Shown here: in pieces, positions 18,475 to 27,549 of the stretch
How the letters are laid out: every line of letters starts with the position of its first letter
Position numbering within the stretch: the stretch's first letter is position 1
Source of the DNA: Mycobacterium sp. 852002-40037_SCH5390672
GTDB taxonomy: Bacteria > Actinomycetota > Actinomycetes > Mycobacteriales > Mycobacteriaceae
Direction of reading: 5' to 3'
Assembly: GCF_001665875.1 (NCBI RefSeq)
Contig: NZ_LZTA01000038.1
Location: 62,001 to 126,000, forward strand
DNA length: 64,000 nucleotides
The notes under the pieces: generated by a model
Databases searched by the model: none
What the model was told of the DNA's origin: nothing
The model's input: only the letters and a program-made list of their open reading frames with translations
Program-made: the position numbers and the translations under genes

Positions 18475-20035
18475 CGAACAGGGTTCTCAGTTGTCGCGTG
18501 TCGACCTTGCCGCTGGACAGCAGGGGAACGTCGGCGCTGTGCAGGGCGACGAACCGCGTGGGAATCTTGTACGCGGACAGCTCCGTTTTGAGTCGTTCGG
18601 CCAGCGCGGCGCCGTCGAACGCCGCAGCGCCGTCGGCCTGGACAACCACCGCGGCGACGACCTGCCCGCGCCGGGCGTCGGGAAGGCCGATCACGTAAGC
18701 CGGCGCTCCGCCGGTGACCCTGTTGATGGCCTTCTCCACCTCGGCCGCCGAGACATTGGCGCCCGCCGTTTTGATCATCGCGCTGAGCCGGCCGACGAAA
18801 TACACGAATCCGTCGGCATCTATGCGCACCAGGTCGCCGCTATGGAACCAACCGTCGGCATCGAAACACTCTTCCCGGCTGCGCTTGTAGTAGCGCTGCA
18901 TCAGGTACGGCCCCCGAAGGCACAGTTCGCCAACCTCGCCGACGGGAACGACGGCCGCGGTGGCGGGATCGACGACCTTGGTCTCAAATCCCGGCGCCGC
19001 CTTGCCGAACGAGCCGCGCCGGTGCTCGGGTTGGTCGGTTTCGTCGTCGCCGATCAGCACGACGCTGCCGGCCTCGGTCATGCCCAGCATGTTGTGCCGC
19101 AGTTCCGGGTCGGCCGGGCGGGTGTCGGGAGCCATGATCGGGTACAGGTTGCCGCGCCGCATCGACGACAGATCGCGTCGCGGGAAACTCGGGTGGTCGG
19201 CCAGGTGGGCGATCCCGGCCGCGAAGCCGTTTGTCATGGTTGGCTTTTCGGCCTCCAGCAGGTCAAGCGTCGCCCCGGCATCGGTGGCGTTGGAACACAC
19301 CAAGGTAGACCCGGCCACCAACGTCGCGAGCAAACCGAACGCAAGTCCACCAATCCAGAAGAACGGCGAATTGCAGAACAACCTGTCGTCGGCCGTCAAA
19401 CCCCGGACTCGATTGAGATTTTGCTGATGTGCCAGCAGGGCGCCGTGGGTATGCACCGCCCCCTTTGGTGCGCTGGTGGAGCCAGACGTGTACACGATCG
19501 TCAGCGGATCACATTCTGCGACATCAGCTTCCATTGCCTTCAGGAGCCCGGGGTCGATGCGGTCGGCCAGCCGGTACACCGTCTCGTGAGTGACCGCGAC
19601 GTGACGCAGCTGCGGCGCTGCAGCACAAAACAGTCGGGAACCGAGGTCGGCGCCCGAGAGAATCTCGGACAGTCGTTGGACATAGTCGTGAGAGCGAAAA
19701 GACTTAGCAGACAACAAGATTCCGGCATCACTGTCCACCAGTTGCTCGCGCAGCTCGCGAGCGGTGACGAAGGTGGAGAACGGGATCACCACGGCGCCGA
19801 TCCGCGCCGCCGCGAGCATCCCGACGATGAACTCGGGGCCGTTCGGATAGAGCAGCCCCACATGGGTTCCCTTGCCGGCGCCGAGGGCGATCAGTGCGCG
19901 GGCCAGCTCCGCCGACCGGCGATCGGCTTCGGCGTAGCTGATGCGGTCACCGTCGCAGACCAGAAGCGGGTGATCACCGCGGTGGCGGGCTTGATGCCGC
20001 AGGACCTCGGTGACCGTCAAAGAATCAACGAGCAT
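18467..20035 (-). CDS. AMP-forming acyl-CoA synthetase/ligase (second of three)
   Basis: A 522-residue ANL enzyme starting at ATG 20035 (MLVDSLTVTEVLRHQ). P-loop YTSGSTSAPKGAVHTHG, MLGMTEAG, the HSGDLVRIDADGFVYFVGR hinge and catalytic Lys in SSGKVDTRQL are present. Longer upstream frames would overlap the third ligase. It overlaps both neighbours by a few bases, so translation of the ligases is coupled. It resembles the first ligase more than the third (shared FFWVGG/FFWIGG segment). Confidence 0.9.
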   Translation of the reverse strand: MLVDSLTVTEVLRHQARHRGDHPLLVCDGDRISYAEADRRSAELARALIALGAGKGTHVGLLYPNGPEFIVGMLAAARIGAVVIPFSTFVTARELREQLVDSDAGILLSAKSFRSHDYVQRLSEILSGADLGSRLFCAAAPQLRHVAVTHETVYRLADRIDPGLLKAMEADVAECDPLTIVYTSGSTSAPKGAVHTHGALLAHQQNLNRVRGLTADDRLFCNSPFFWIGGLAFGLLATLVAGSTLVCSNATDAGATLDLLEAEKPTMTNGFAAGIAHLADHPSFPRRDLSSMRRGNLYPIMAPDTRPADPELRHNMLGMTEAGSVVLIGDDETDQPEHRRGSFGKAAPGFETKVVDPATAAVVPVGEVGELCLRGPYLMQRYYKRSREECFDADGWFHSGDLVRIDADGFVYFVGRLSAMIKTAGANVSAAEVEKAINRVTGGAPAYVIGLPDARRGQVVAAVVVQADGAAAFDGAALAERLKTELSAYKIPTRFVALHSADVPLLSSGKVDTRQLRTLFDV

Positions 20036-21494
20036 GGTCGCGCTGCGTTGCGGACTCGCGGAAGAAGTCCCGGATCGCGCCCAGATCGGCCTTCCCCGAC
20101 GGTGTCCGGGGGATGGTGTCCACGATCGCGATTTCGGTGGGTATCTCGTAGCCGGCCAGTCGCTCTCGTAGATAGTCCACCAGCGCGTCGGAGTCGGCCG
20201 AGGCTTGCTCGCGTAACTCAACCACCGCGACCGGCGTCTCGCCGAGCCGCTCATGGGGTCGTGCGATCACGGCCGCACCGGCCACCGCGGGGTGGGTCTC
20301 CAGCGCGGAGCGAACGTCGTCAGGCATCACCTTGAAACCGCCACGGATGATCGCCTGGTCGGCGCGGCCAACGATCCACAGAAAGCCGTCGTCGTCGATT
20401 CGCGCCATATCCGTGGTCCGCGACCACGGTGCGGTAGGTCCCAGCTGACCCGGCTTCACCTCCAGCAGGCCGACTTCGTCTGGGCCCAGCGGTGTTCCGT
20501 CCTCGGCGACCACTCTGAGCCCTGAGCCCGGATTGGCCCGACCGACGCTGCCCCGCTTGGTTTTCCAGTACCGCTGATGGTCGGGTAGGGTCCAGCCGGC
20601 CACGCCACCACCGAATTCGGTTGCCGCATAGGAGGTCAGCACCGGAACGCCGTACTTCTCGGTGAAGGCATCGGCATCCTCGGCCGACAGCGGTGCCGTC
20701 CCGCAGGTGACCGCCCGCAGACTTTCCAGGTCGGCGCGCGGAACATCGGAGTGCAGTACCGTGCGCAGGGCCGCCGGTACCAGCGATACCGCGAGGGGCC
20801 GGTGCTTGCGCACCGCCTCGGCCCATGCGTTGAGCTCGAATCGTTCCAGCAGCACGAACGGTCTCGCCTCGGCGATGCATTGCAGCACGCGGAATACCCC
20901 GCCGATGTGCACCAGCGGCGAGTTCACGATCGCGACGCCGCGGCGCAGCTCGGCCGGTGCCGGCGCGCGGTCGGGTTCGGCGCCCATCACGCTGCGCGCC
21001 AGCATGTCGTAGCTCAGATCGATTCGCTTGGGCGGGCCCGTCGTGCCGCTGGTCAACATGCGCACGGCGACGTCGGACGGCGCACCGGCGTCGCCGATGG
21101 GCGGCGCGGAAACGTCGGCGTCGTCCAATAGGCCCGATATCGTGAGCGTCGGCATGCCCGCGGCCACCAGCGTCGTCAGATCGTCGCGCTCGCCAACGAT
21201 CGCGGGAAGCTGCAGCCCGATAATGTCGGTCCTGGTGCGCTCGTCACCGCGAGACGGGTTGATGACCACCACCGTTCCACCGCCCAGCAGCACACCCAGA
21301 AAGGCCGCCACATGCCCCGGCCGGTTGCGCAACAGCATCCCGACTTCGGCTCCGCCGGTAGCCGAAGCGATGCGTTGTGCCAATGCGCCTACCTGAGCCC
21401 ACGAGAGCCACTGACCGCCATACTCAATCGCGTGCGATTCCGGTTGTAGGTCGAGCACGGCGGCGATGCGCCGAACCAGCGGGTGACGCGACAT
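20025..21494 (-). CDS. AMP-forming acyl-CoA synthetase/ligase (third of three, divergent)
   Basis: A 489-residue, shorter ANL protein starting at ATG 21494. The P-loop is LTSGTTGPPKRIDLSYDM, with Arg where PKG is normal; YAATEFGGG, TTDMARIDDDGFLWIVGRADQ and the Lys in TPSGKADLGAIRDFF are kept, so it is probably active. Start and the upstream hydratase stop share one base (TGATG). Having three different ligases in one operon suggests successive or alternative carboxylate substrates. Confidence 0.87.
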   Translation of the reverse strand: MSRHPLVRRIAAVLDLQPESHAIEYGGQWLSWAQVGALAQRIASATGGAEVGMLLRNRPGHVAAFLGVLLGGGTVVVINPSRGDERTRTDIIGLQLPAIVGERDDLTTLVAAGMPTLTISGLLDDADVSAPPIGDAGAPSDVAVRMLTSGTTGPPKRIDLSYDMLARSVMGAEPDRAPAPAELRRGVAIVNSPLVHIGGVFRVLQCIAEARPFVLLERFELNAWAEAVRKHRPLAVSLVPAALRTVLHSDVPRADLESLRAVTCGTAPLSAEDADAFTEKYGVPVLTSYAATEFGGGVAGWTLPDHQRYWKTKRGSVGRANPGSGLRVVAEDGTPLGPDEVGLLEVKPGQLGPTAPWSRTTDMARIDDDGFLWIVGRADQAIIRGGFKVMPDDVRSALETHPAVAGAAVIARPHERLGETPVAVVELREQASADSDALVDYLRERLAGYEIPTEIAIVDTIPRTPSGKADLGAIRDFFRESATQRDHAR

Positions 21495-22288
21495 CAGCGA
21501 ATCTTCGGTTTGCGTGCGGCGTCCCGGGCCCCGGCTTCGTTCTGAGCGGCCAGCTCCGCGGTGCCCAGCGGGTTTCCCAGCCGGGTATAGATCAGGCCCT
21601 GGTCCAATGCGGCGCGGTAGGGCTTGTCCAGCGACTCCCAGATCGCTTTCACCGTGCCCGAGGTTGCGGTCGGCGGCTTGGCGGCGATGCTCGCCGCGAT
21701 CTCGTGGGCGCGGCGCCAAAGCTGGTCGGGGGCGACGACCTCGGAGACCAACCCGATCCGGAGCGCGGTGTCGGCGCTGACCCGTTCGTCGTTGCCCATC
21801 AGTGCTATACGCAAGGTCTCGCCCAATCCGATGCGCCGCATCAGGCCGATCGGTTCCAATGCGCAGACCAGCCCCGCCGACACGTGCGAGTCGAAGAACG
21901 TGGCGTTTTCGGAGCAGATCACCACATCGGACTCGTTGATGAAGTAAAACGCGCCCGCGGTGCACATGCCCTGAACCGCACACACCACGGGTTTCCACAT
22001 CTTCTGCCACTTGGGACTCAGGGTCTCGCCGGGATCCTCGTGGTTCCAGATGTTTTCGGGCTGGCCGTAGGGGGTCTTGATGTCCAACCCGGCGCTGAAC
22101 GCCCGGTCGCCGGCGGCACGCAACACGACCGCATTCACCGACTCGTCGAGTTTGACCATGTGCCACGCGCGGGCCATTTCCTCACACATGGTGCGGTTGA
22201 ACGCGTTGAGTCGCTCGGGCCGATTCAGTGTGATGGTGGCGACATGGTCCTGCGCGTCGACCTCGAGCAGGATGGTTTCGAAAGTCAT
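21494..22288 (-). CDS. Enoyl-CoA hydratase/isomerase family protein
   Basis: A 264-residue crotonase-fold protein: ATITLNRPERLNAFNRTM, FSAGLDIKTPYG (CoA/oxyanion loop) and VCAVQGMCTAGAFYFINESD. It carries the crotonase trimer hallmarks, but the second-oxyanion position reads GMCTAGAFYF rather than the common GxAxGGG. The exact reaction (hydration, isomerisation or hydrolysis) is open. It overlaps its upstream paralogue by ATGA. Confidence 0.88.
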   Translation of the reverse strand: MTFETILLEVDAQDHVATITLNRPERLNAFNRTMCEEMARAWHMVKLDESVNAVVLRAAGDRAFSAGLDIKTPYGQPENIWNHEDPGETLSPKWQKMWKPVVCAVQGMCTAGAFYFINESDVVICSENATFFDSHVSAGLVCALEPIGLMRRIGLGETLRIALMGNDERVSADTALRIGLVSEVVAPDQLWRRAHEIAASIAAKPPTATSGTVKAIWESLDKPYRAALDQGLIYTRLGNPLGTAELAAQNEAGARDAARKPKIR

Positions 22289-23097
22289 CGGCACTGCCAA
22301 TTCGGTTTGCGTTTTTCGACGAATGCCCTGGGGCCTTCGGCCGCGTCCTCGGTGCGCAATACGCGCTCGCGGAACGTTTCGGCGAGTATCTCCGCCTCGT
22401 GCAGGGGCACATTCAGGCCCTTGAGAATCGCCAGTCGAGTTCCCCGGACAGCCAGCGGCGCATTGGAATTGACGATGTCCGCGATTTCGTGGGCACGCTC
22501 CAGCAGGCGGTCGTGCTCGACAATTTCGCTGATCAATCCGAGCTCGTAGGCGCGTTGTGCGCTCATCCGTTCGTGCTTGCCCATCAGGGCCATCCGCAGC
22601 GCGATCGAGCGGGGTAACACCCTGGATACGCGCACCAATTCCCGGCCGGCCACCAGCCCGATGCTGACGTGCGGATCGAAGAAGGTCGCCTGCTCGGAAG
22701 CGATGACGATGTCGGTCGTTGTGACCCAATCCATGCCGGCGCCACAGCAGATTCCGTTCACAGCGGTCACCACCGGCTTGGCCATGCTGCGAAACGGCGG
22801 CGTGCCCTCCTGCGGCGCCTCCCATTGGTCATATGTCGACAGGTACGGTCGCTCGTAGATCACCTTGCCGTCTTCGGGGATTTCCTTGACGTCGGCGCCG
22901 GTGCAGAACGCGCGGCCGGTGCCGGTGACGACGGTCAGCCACACGGTGTCTTCGTTTTCGGCTTCGTCGTAGGCGGCCCGAAGCTCGGTGATCATGTGCG
23001 GGCTGAGCGCATTGAGGGCGTCCGGGCGGTTCAGGGTGATAGTCGCGGTGTGCCCGTCGACTTCGTACTTGATCGTGTCGAACGAATCACTGGGCAT
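22285..23097 (-). CDS. Enoyl-CoA hydratase/isomerase family protein
   Basis: A 270-residue crotonase-fold protein with TATITLNRPDALNALS, FCTGADVKEIP, VTAVNGICCGAGMDW and FFDPHVSIGLVAGRE. It looks like a paralogue of the following hydratase (shared E/S-x-ATFFDxHVSxGLV segment), which suggests tandem duplication. It begins at ATG 23097, 44 bases after the previous hydratase ends. Confidence 0.88.
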   Translation of the reverse strand: MPSDSFDTIKYEVDGHTATITLNRPDALNALSPHMITELRAAYDEAENEDTVWLTVVTGTGRAFCTGADVKEIPEDGKVIYERPYLSTYDQWEAPQEGTPPFRSMAKPVVTAVNGICCGAGMDWVTTTDIVIASEQATFFDPHVSIGLVAGRELVRVSRVLPRSIALRMALMGKHERMSAQRAYELGLISEIVEHDRLLERAHEIADIVNSNAPLAVRGTRLAILKGLNVPLHEAEILAETFRERVLRTEDAAEGPRAFVEKRKPNWQCR

Positions 23098-23141
23098 CGA
23101 TCATCCCTTCGTGCAGCGTCCTGGGCTTGCTGCTTTTCTGG

Positions 23142-23963
23142 CTAGCGTCCACGAAAATCCGGATCCCGTCGCTGCTGGAAGGCCTCCAGGCCCTCCTTGA
23201 AATCTCTTGTACGGCAGGACAATTCCAGGTTGAACAGCTCCTGGGTCAGCGACTGGCTCAGCGTGGCATGCTGCCCGAAGTTCAGGGCCTGTTTGGCCAG
23301 CCCGATCGCGGCCGTTGGTCCGGAGGCCAGTTGGCCCACTAACTCCTCGGCGGCGTGGTCGAGGTCGGAGCCGCTCACCGCTTGATGAATCAATCCCCAG
23401 TCGGCCGCATCCGGCGCGCCCACCTTCTCGCCGAGCAGCAGCATTCGCCTGGCCCGCGCCAGGCCGACGAGGCGGGGCAGCAGCCATGTGGACCCCGAGT
23501 CCGGGCTGAACCCACGGTCGATGAACGGTTCCCAGAACACTGCGTCGTCGGCGGCCACGGTGAAGTCGGCGGCCAGTGCGAGATTGCAGCCGAATCCCAC
23601 GGCCCATCCCCGCACGCTGCACACCACCGGCAGCTGGATGCTTGCGACGAGCTCGACCACGCGGTGAGCCCCATGGGGGATCCGCCGCACCAGATCACCG
23701 GTGCGGGGACGTTGGCCGCCGGGGTCGTTGGCGGCCACCCAGTCGGCGCCGGCGCAGAAGTCGTCGCCGGCGCCTCGGATGTGTACGGCTCGCAGCGAAT
23801 CGTCGGCCGCAGCATCGGTAAGGACATCGACCAAAGCCGCGATCATCAACTGCGTCAACGAGTTACGCCGGGCCGGACGATCGAGCGTCACCAGTAACAC
23901 CGCACCGTCTCGGTGCACTGTTACCGAACCCTCGCCACCGCCCGCGTCGGCTCCCTGACTCAC
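23142..23963 (-). CDS. Enoyl-CoA hydratase/isomerase family protein, first gene of a six-gene operon
   Basis: A 273-residue crotonase-fold protein: LLVTLDRPARRNSLTQ, FCAGADWVAAND, CSVRGWAVGFGCNLALAAD and EPFIDRGFSPDSGSTWLLPRL. GTG 23963 is chosen; the ATG at 24002 lies inside the candidate operator at 23990-24008 and is improbable as start. It heads the leftward operon hydratase x3, ligase x3 and is divergent from the hotdog gene. Probable 2-enoyl-CoA hydratase; substrate unknown. Confidence 0.85.
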   Translation of the reverse strand: MSQGADAGGGEGSVTVHRDGAVLLVTLDRPARRNSLTQLMIAALVDVLTDAAADDSLRAVHIRGAGDDFCAGADWVAANDPGGQRPRTGDLVRRIPHGAHRVVELVASIQLPVVCSVRGWAVGFGCNLALAADFTVAADDAVFWEPFIDRGFSPDSGSTWLLPRLVGLARARRMLLLGEKVGAPDAADWGLIHQAVSGSDLDHAAEELVGQLASGPTAAIGLAKQALNFGQHATLSQSLTQELFNLELSCRTRDFKEGLEAFQQRRDPDFRGR

Positions 23964-23989
23964 CGTCGAATCCGGCCTTTCTTCGCCGA

Positions 23990-24008
23990 TACGGTTACCC
24001 ATACAGTA
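23990..24008 (+). promoter_or_regulatory. Candidate TACnGTA-type operator, site 2
   Basis: TACGGTTACCCATACAGTA: outer TAC...GTA exactly 19 bp apart, right half ATACAGTA. It lies between divergent starts, 26 nt from the hydratase operon and 76 nt from the hotdog gene. Confidence 0.6.
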
Positions 24009-24084
24009 GGCAATACGATTGATACGCTGTATAAGTTAGCAAGGATACGCTGCCTGCGAAACAACTCAGGTGAAAGAGAGAACC

Positions 24085-24780
24085 ATGGCCTTGTCGGAGG
24101 GGCATGCCGCGCGCGCGTCGACGAGTAACGGCGACGCCAGATTCGGCGAGGCGCCGCTTGCCCAGACCGTGGCCGCAGCGGCCGCCATGCGGCGCCTGAG
24201 CTCGCTGCTGGTGTCCCTCGAGCATCCACACCCCGCGGTGGAGGCCATGTTGGAGAAATTCGCCGAATGGGAAGGCGAGCTTTCGGCCGCGGCGCCAACG
24301 GACAACGCGCCGCGCATCGGAGAAATGCCCGACGATCCCCGGCGCGTCTACCTCAACCACGCAACCGATATCGGTGCGTACAACCCGTGCTTTCCCGAAT
24401 ACCAGTTCGACCAACTCGATATCGAGAACGCTACGGGGAGCGTCGAATTCCCGCTGGTTTACGAAGGGCCGCCCGGACTGGTGCATGGTGGCTTCCTCGG
24501 CGTCTTCTTCGATTGCGTCATTCAGCACCACAATTGCGTCACCGGCCTTTCCGGCAAGACACGATCCCTTGTCGTGACCTTCCGCCGACCGACCCCGGTG
24601 TTGACCGAGCTGCGATTCGACATTGCCCGCTGCGAGGGAGAACGCGGCATCACGTCGACCGGGCGGCTGTTGCTCGACGACGAAGTCCTGTGTACCGGCG
24701 AGGTCAACACGTTGGCTTCACAGCCGGACAAGCTTGCCGGATCGCGGTTCGGCAGGCGCCGAAAGGAGTCCGATACATGA
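24085..24780 (+). CDS. Hotdog-fold thioesterase-like protein
   Basis: A 231-residue protein with a helical N-terminal half (residues 1-100) and a hotdog domain: VYEGPPGLVHGGFLGVFFD resembles the PaaI-type active-site loop (VHGG), followed by VVTFRRPTPV and a strand-rich end. It may hydrolyse a CoA thioester, but the usual catalytic acidic residue is not certain. ATG 24085 follows GAAAGAGAG. It overlaps the next hydratase by ATGA and is the first gene of a rightward pair controlled with operator site 2. Confidence 0.75.
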   Translation: MALSEGHAARASTSNGDARFGEAPLAQTVAAAAAMRRLSSLLVSLEHPHPAVEAMLEKFAEWEGELSAAAPTDNAPRIGEMPDDPRRVYLNHATDIGAYNPCFPEYQFDQLDIENATGSVEFPLVYEGPPGLVHGGFLGVFFDCVIQHHNCVTGLSGKTRSLVVTFRRPTPVLTELRFDIARCEGERGITSTGRLLLDDEVLCTGEVNTLASQPDKLAGSRFGRRRKESDT

Positions 24781-25685
24781 CCGCCTCAAGCACCTCCGAC
24801 GATCGCGTGCTCTTCGACGTCGATCCCGATCGACGCATCGCGACCATCACGCTGAACAACCCCAAACAACGGAACTCTTATGACGCGGCAATGCGCGAAG
24901 CCGTCGCCCGTTGTCTGGATCGGGTGGCCGACGACGACGACCTCACGGTGGTGTTACTGCGCGGTGCCGAGGGGGTCTTCTCCACAGGTGCCGACATGAA
25001 CAATGCCTACGGGTGGTACGGCTCGTCCGCGCCACAGAACCAGGCAGCCGGCGACGACCCGGCCGCCAACCGTCGCCCCAGCCAGCGCAGGCGACTTACC
25101 GTGGATCGCAAGTCTTTTGGCTTCTACCACAATTTCATGGGCTTCCCGAAGGTGACGGTGGGGGAGATCGCCGGTTACGCGCTCGGGGGCGGTTTCGAGA
25201 TGGCGTTGATGACCGACATCTCCGTCATCGCACGTGACACCAAGATCGGCATGCCGGCAACCCGTTTCCTGGGTCCAGCGCTCGGCAGCCTGCACATGTT
25301 CTTTCACCGGCTCGGACCGGTGCTGTCCCGGCGCCTCCTGCTGACCGGCGACATCATCGAGGCGGGTGAGATCGAACACCTCGGAATCTTCACCGATACC
25401 TGCGCTCCCGGCGCGGTGACGGGCCGGGCGCGATATTGGGCCGAGAAGGCGGCGAAGATGCCCGCCGACGGTGTCGTCATCGCCAAGGAGGCATTCCGGC
25501 TTGTCGAGCAGAGTCAGGCGTACCAGGGCGAAGAGGTCGCCAGCTATCTGTTCCACGCCTTCGGCACCAACCTGCAATTCGGGCCGGGCGAATTCAACTT
25601 CGTCAAGACCCGTGCGCAGCACGGCGCCAGGGAAGCGTTCCGGCTACGCGACGAGCATTTTCACGTCCCGGAACCTGAAGCATGA
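24777..25685 (+). CDS. Enoyl-CoA hydratase/isomerase family protein
   Basis: A 302-residue crotonase-family protein, longer than usual because of an insertion (about residues 78-110, GSSAPQNQAAGDDPAANRR) after FSTGADMNNAYG. It also has RIATITLNNPKQRNSY, VTVGEIAGYALGGGFEMALM (oxyanion loop) and FLGPALGSLHMF. ATG 24777 overlaps the hotdog gene stop. Convergent with TetR, 19 bases between stops. A typical GGG-containing crotonase with unknown substrate. Confidence 0.88.
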   Translation: MTASSTSDDRVLFDVDPDRRIATITLNNPKQRNSYDAAMREAVARCLDRVADDDDLTVVLLRGAEGVFSTGADMNNAYGWYGSSAPQNQAAGDDPAANRRPSQRRRLTVDRKSFGFYHNFMGFPKVTVGEIAGYALGGGFEMALMTDISVIARDTKIGMPATRFLGPALGSLHMFFHRLGPVLSRRLLLTGDIIEAGEIEHLGIFTDTCAPGAVTGRARYWAEKAAKMPADGVVIAKEAFRLVEQSQAYQGEEVASYLFHAFGTNLQFGPGEFNFVKTRAQHGAREAFRLRDEHFHVPEPEA

Positions 25686-25704
25686 CAAGCGGTTCGGGGC
25701 CGGG

Positions 25705-26502
25705 CTAGCGAGCCGCTGCCGCCTTCGTCCGGCCCTGGGTGGGGGCCGACTTGGCCGGCTTGCGCTGCCGTGATGGCGCCGCCTTGCTGCGCTTCGATGC
25801 GTCGCTCTCGTCGATCAGCCGGCCGGCGTGATCGAGAATGCAGGTGAGCCCATACTCGAAATTGGTTTCATCGGGCGCGCCGATGCGGTGGCCTATCCGG
25901 GTTACCTGAGCAAGCAGCGGGGTCTTTTCCGGGTCGATGGCAACCGCATCCTCAATGGCGCGCGGTCCGACGTCCGACGATTGGTTCTTTTCGTAGAGCC
26001 GTTGCAGCACCACCGATCCGCGCACGTGAACCGAAATCGCCGAATAGGTGTCGAACGCATCCTCCGGCGACAGGCCGGCCTGCACCAGATTGGCAATCGC
26101 CTTTTCCATCTCCTGAGCACCCATGCGCGCCGCCTTTGGAGAAAGCGCCGCCCGAATCAGAATCAGGTCGCACAGAATTGGGTTGCCCATGAACGTCTTA
26201 CGCATCAAGCGTGCGTGGTTGGCCAAGGTTTCGCGCCAGTCGCTGGCTTCGACATAGGGGGTGGCGAACACGTACTTGCTCAGCGCGCGGTCGGTCATCG
26301 CGTTGAGCAGGTCGTCCTTCTTGCGGAAGTACCAGTAGATGCTCGTCACACCGACACCGAGATGTTTGCCAAGCAGTGGCATGCTCAAGTTGTCGATCGA
26401 CACCTGCTCCGCGAGTTCGAATGCGCCGCTGATGATGTCGTCGGGATTGATGGACCCGCGTTCGCGTCGTTGACGCTTATCGGCGGTTGCCTGTTTTGCC
26501 AC
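25705..26502 (-). CDS. TetR/AcrR-family transcriptional regulator (Rv1353c-like), candidate master regulator of the region
   Basis: A 265-residue regulator. N-terminal TetR domain with helix-turn-helix at about residues 41-60 (MPLLGKHLGVGVTSIYWYFR), then a helical ligand-binding domain; the last 40 residues are a Lys/Ala/Arg-rich tail resembling mycobacterial DNA-binding tails. GTG 26502 is preferred (GGAGG eight bases upstream); an ATG at 26517 overlaps that site. By gene order and recalled sequence it corresponds to M. tuberculosis Rv1353c. Operator site 3 lies in the shared promoter region, which fits autoregulation (inference). Confidence 0.88.
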   Translation of the reverse strand: MAKQATADKRQRRERGSINPDDIISGAFELAEQVSIDNLSMPLLGKHLGVGVTSIYWYFRKKDDLLNAMTDRALSKYVFATPYVEASDWRETLANHARLMRKTFMGNPILCDLILIRAALSPKAARMGAQEMEKAIANLVQAGLSPEDAFDTYSAISVHVRGSVVLQRLYEKNQSSDVGPRAIEDAVAIDPEKTPLLAQVTRIGHRIGAPDETNFEYGLTCILDHAGRLIDESDASKRSKAAPSRQRKPAKSAPTQGRTKAAAAR

Positions 26503-26628
26503 TACGGGCACCTCCATCGAAATCTGTTTCGTGCATGCGGTCTGGCAGCGGACTTCCGGTAAGGTTGAATGTACCGGCACTTCTCTTCTGACCTGCGTAT
26601 ACGCCTTCGTGTCGCATTCTTCCTCTGC

Positions 26629-26647
26629 TACTGTAATACCTATCGTA
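26629..26647 (+). promoter_or_regulatory. Candidate TACnGTA-type operator, site 3 (TetR promoter)
   Basis: TACTGTAATACCTATCGTA in the divergent TetR/SDR region, 126 nt from the TetR start and 61 nt from the SDR start. The left half TACTGTAAT is identical to both halves of site 5. Confidence 0.6.
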
Positions 26648-26708
26648 GGCTTTTTGGTAAACCGGCTGGACAGGCGAAAATGACCAGGCTAGAGCTACGG
26701 GTCAAGCA

Positions 26709-27506
26709 ATGGATCTAGGGCTGGCGAATGCCACTGCGGTGGTAGTCGGCGGTAGCCGAGGTATGGGATTGGCGACGGCACGTTGCTTCGCCGAGGACGG
26801 CGCCCGGGTGGCGGTGGTCGGCCGTAGCCGCGATGCCCTCGACGCCGCGGTGACCGATCTCGCGCAACGCGGTAGCCCTGACGCAGTCGGATTGACTGCC
26901 GACATCGGGGACGACGCTGCGGTCGGCAAGGTGTTCAGCGACCTCGCCCAGCGATGGGACGCTGAACTCAACGCCCTCGTCATCACGGTGGGACCGGGTG
27001 CCGCGGGCACGTTCGAGGATCTGACCGACGACCAGTGGCGCCAGTCTGTCGAAGACGGCGTGCTGGGGATGGTGCGCTGCGTCCGTGCGGCGCTTCCGCT
27101 GCTACGCAAGGCGCACTGGGCCCGGATCGTAAACTTCTCGGCGCACTCGACGCAGCGGCAAAGTGTGATGCTGCCCGCGTATACGGCGGCGAAATCGATG
27201 CTGACCAGCGTTTCGAAGAATCTTTCCCTGCTGCTGGCCAAGGACGAGATCCTGGTCAACGTGGTGTCGCCGGGCAGCATCGCGTCGGAATCCCTGATCG
27301 GCTGGGCGAGTTCGGTGGGGGTCGACGGCAACGACCCCTACGCACTGATGCAAGCCATAGCCAAGCATTTCGGTCATCCCGCGCACCTGCCGCGTGCGGG
27401 CTTGCCGGACGAAATCGGCCCGGTCGCCGCGTTTCTCGCCTCGCGGCGAAACTCCTACATGACCGGAGCCAACATCAACGTCGACGGCGGTTCGGACTTC
27501 ACCTGA
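26709..27506 (+). CDS. Short-chain dehydrogenase/reductase
   Basis: A 265-residue SDR with cofactor motif VGGSRGMGLATARCF, a variant of the NAG motif (VITVGPGAAG), catalytic Ser in VNFSAHSTQ and YTAAK; the C-terminus NSYMTGANINVDGGSDF is canonical. It likely interconverts a hydroxy- and ketoacyl intermediate. Divergent from TetR and 43 bases before the DapA-like gene, probably in one transcript. Confidence 0.9.
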   Translation: MDLGLANATAVVVGGSRGMGLATARCFAEDGARVAVVGRSRDALDAAVTDLAQRGSPDAVGLTADIGDDAAVGKVFSDLAQRWDAELNALVITVGPGAAGTFEDLTDDQWRQSVEDGVLGMVRCVRAALPLLRKAHWARIVNFSAHSTQRQSVMLPAYTAAKSMLTSVSKNLSLLLAKDEILVNVVSPGSIASESLIGWASSVGVDGNDPYALMQAIAKHFGHPAHLPRAGLPDEIGPVAAFLASRRNSYMTGANINVDGGSDFT

Positions 27507-27549
27507 CGACGGGTCGAAGAAATCGATTGGCAGACAAAAGGAGTCGACT

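Noticed and set aside
18449..20335. 628-codon plus-strand open frame opposite two AMP ligases
   Set aside because: Antisense shadow; composition is biased and no motif is present, whereas the minus strand encodes complete ligase motifs.
24000..24002. ATG at 24002 as start of the first hydratase
   Set aside because: It falls inside the candidate operator, lacks a ribosome-binding site and adds a poorly conserved extension; GTG 23963 is preferred.
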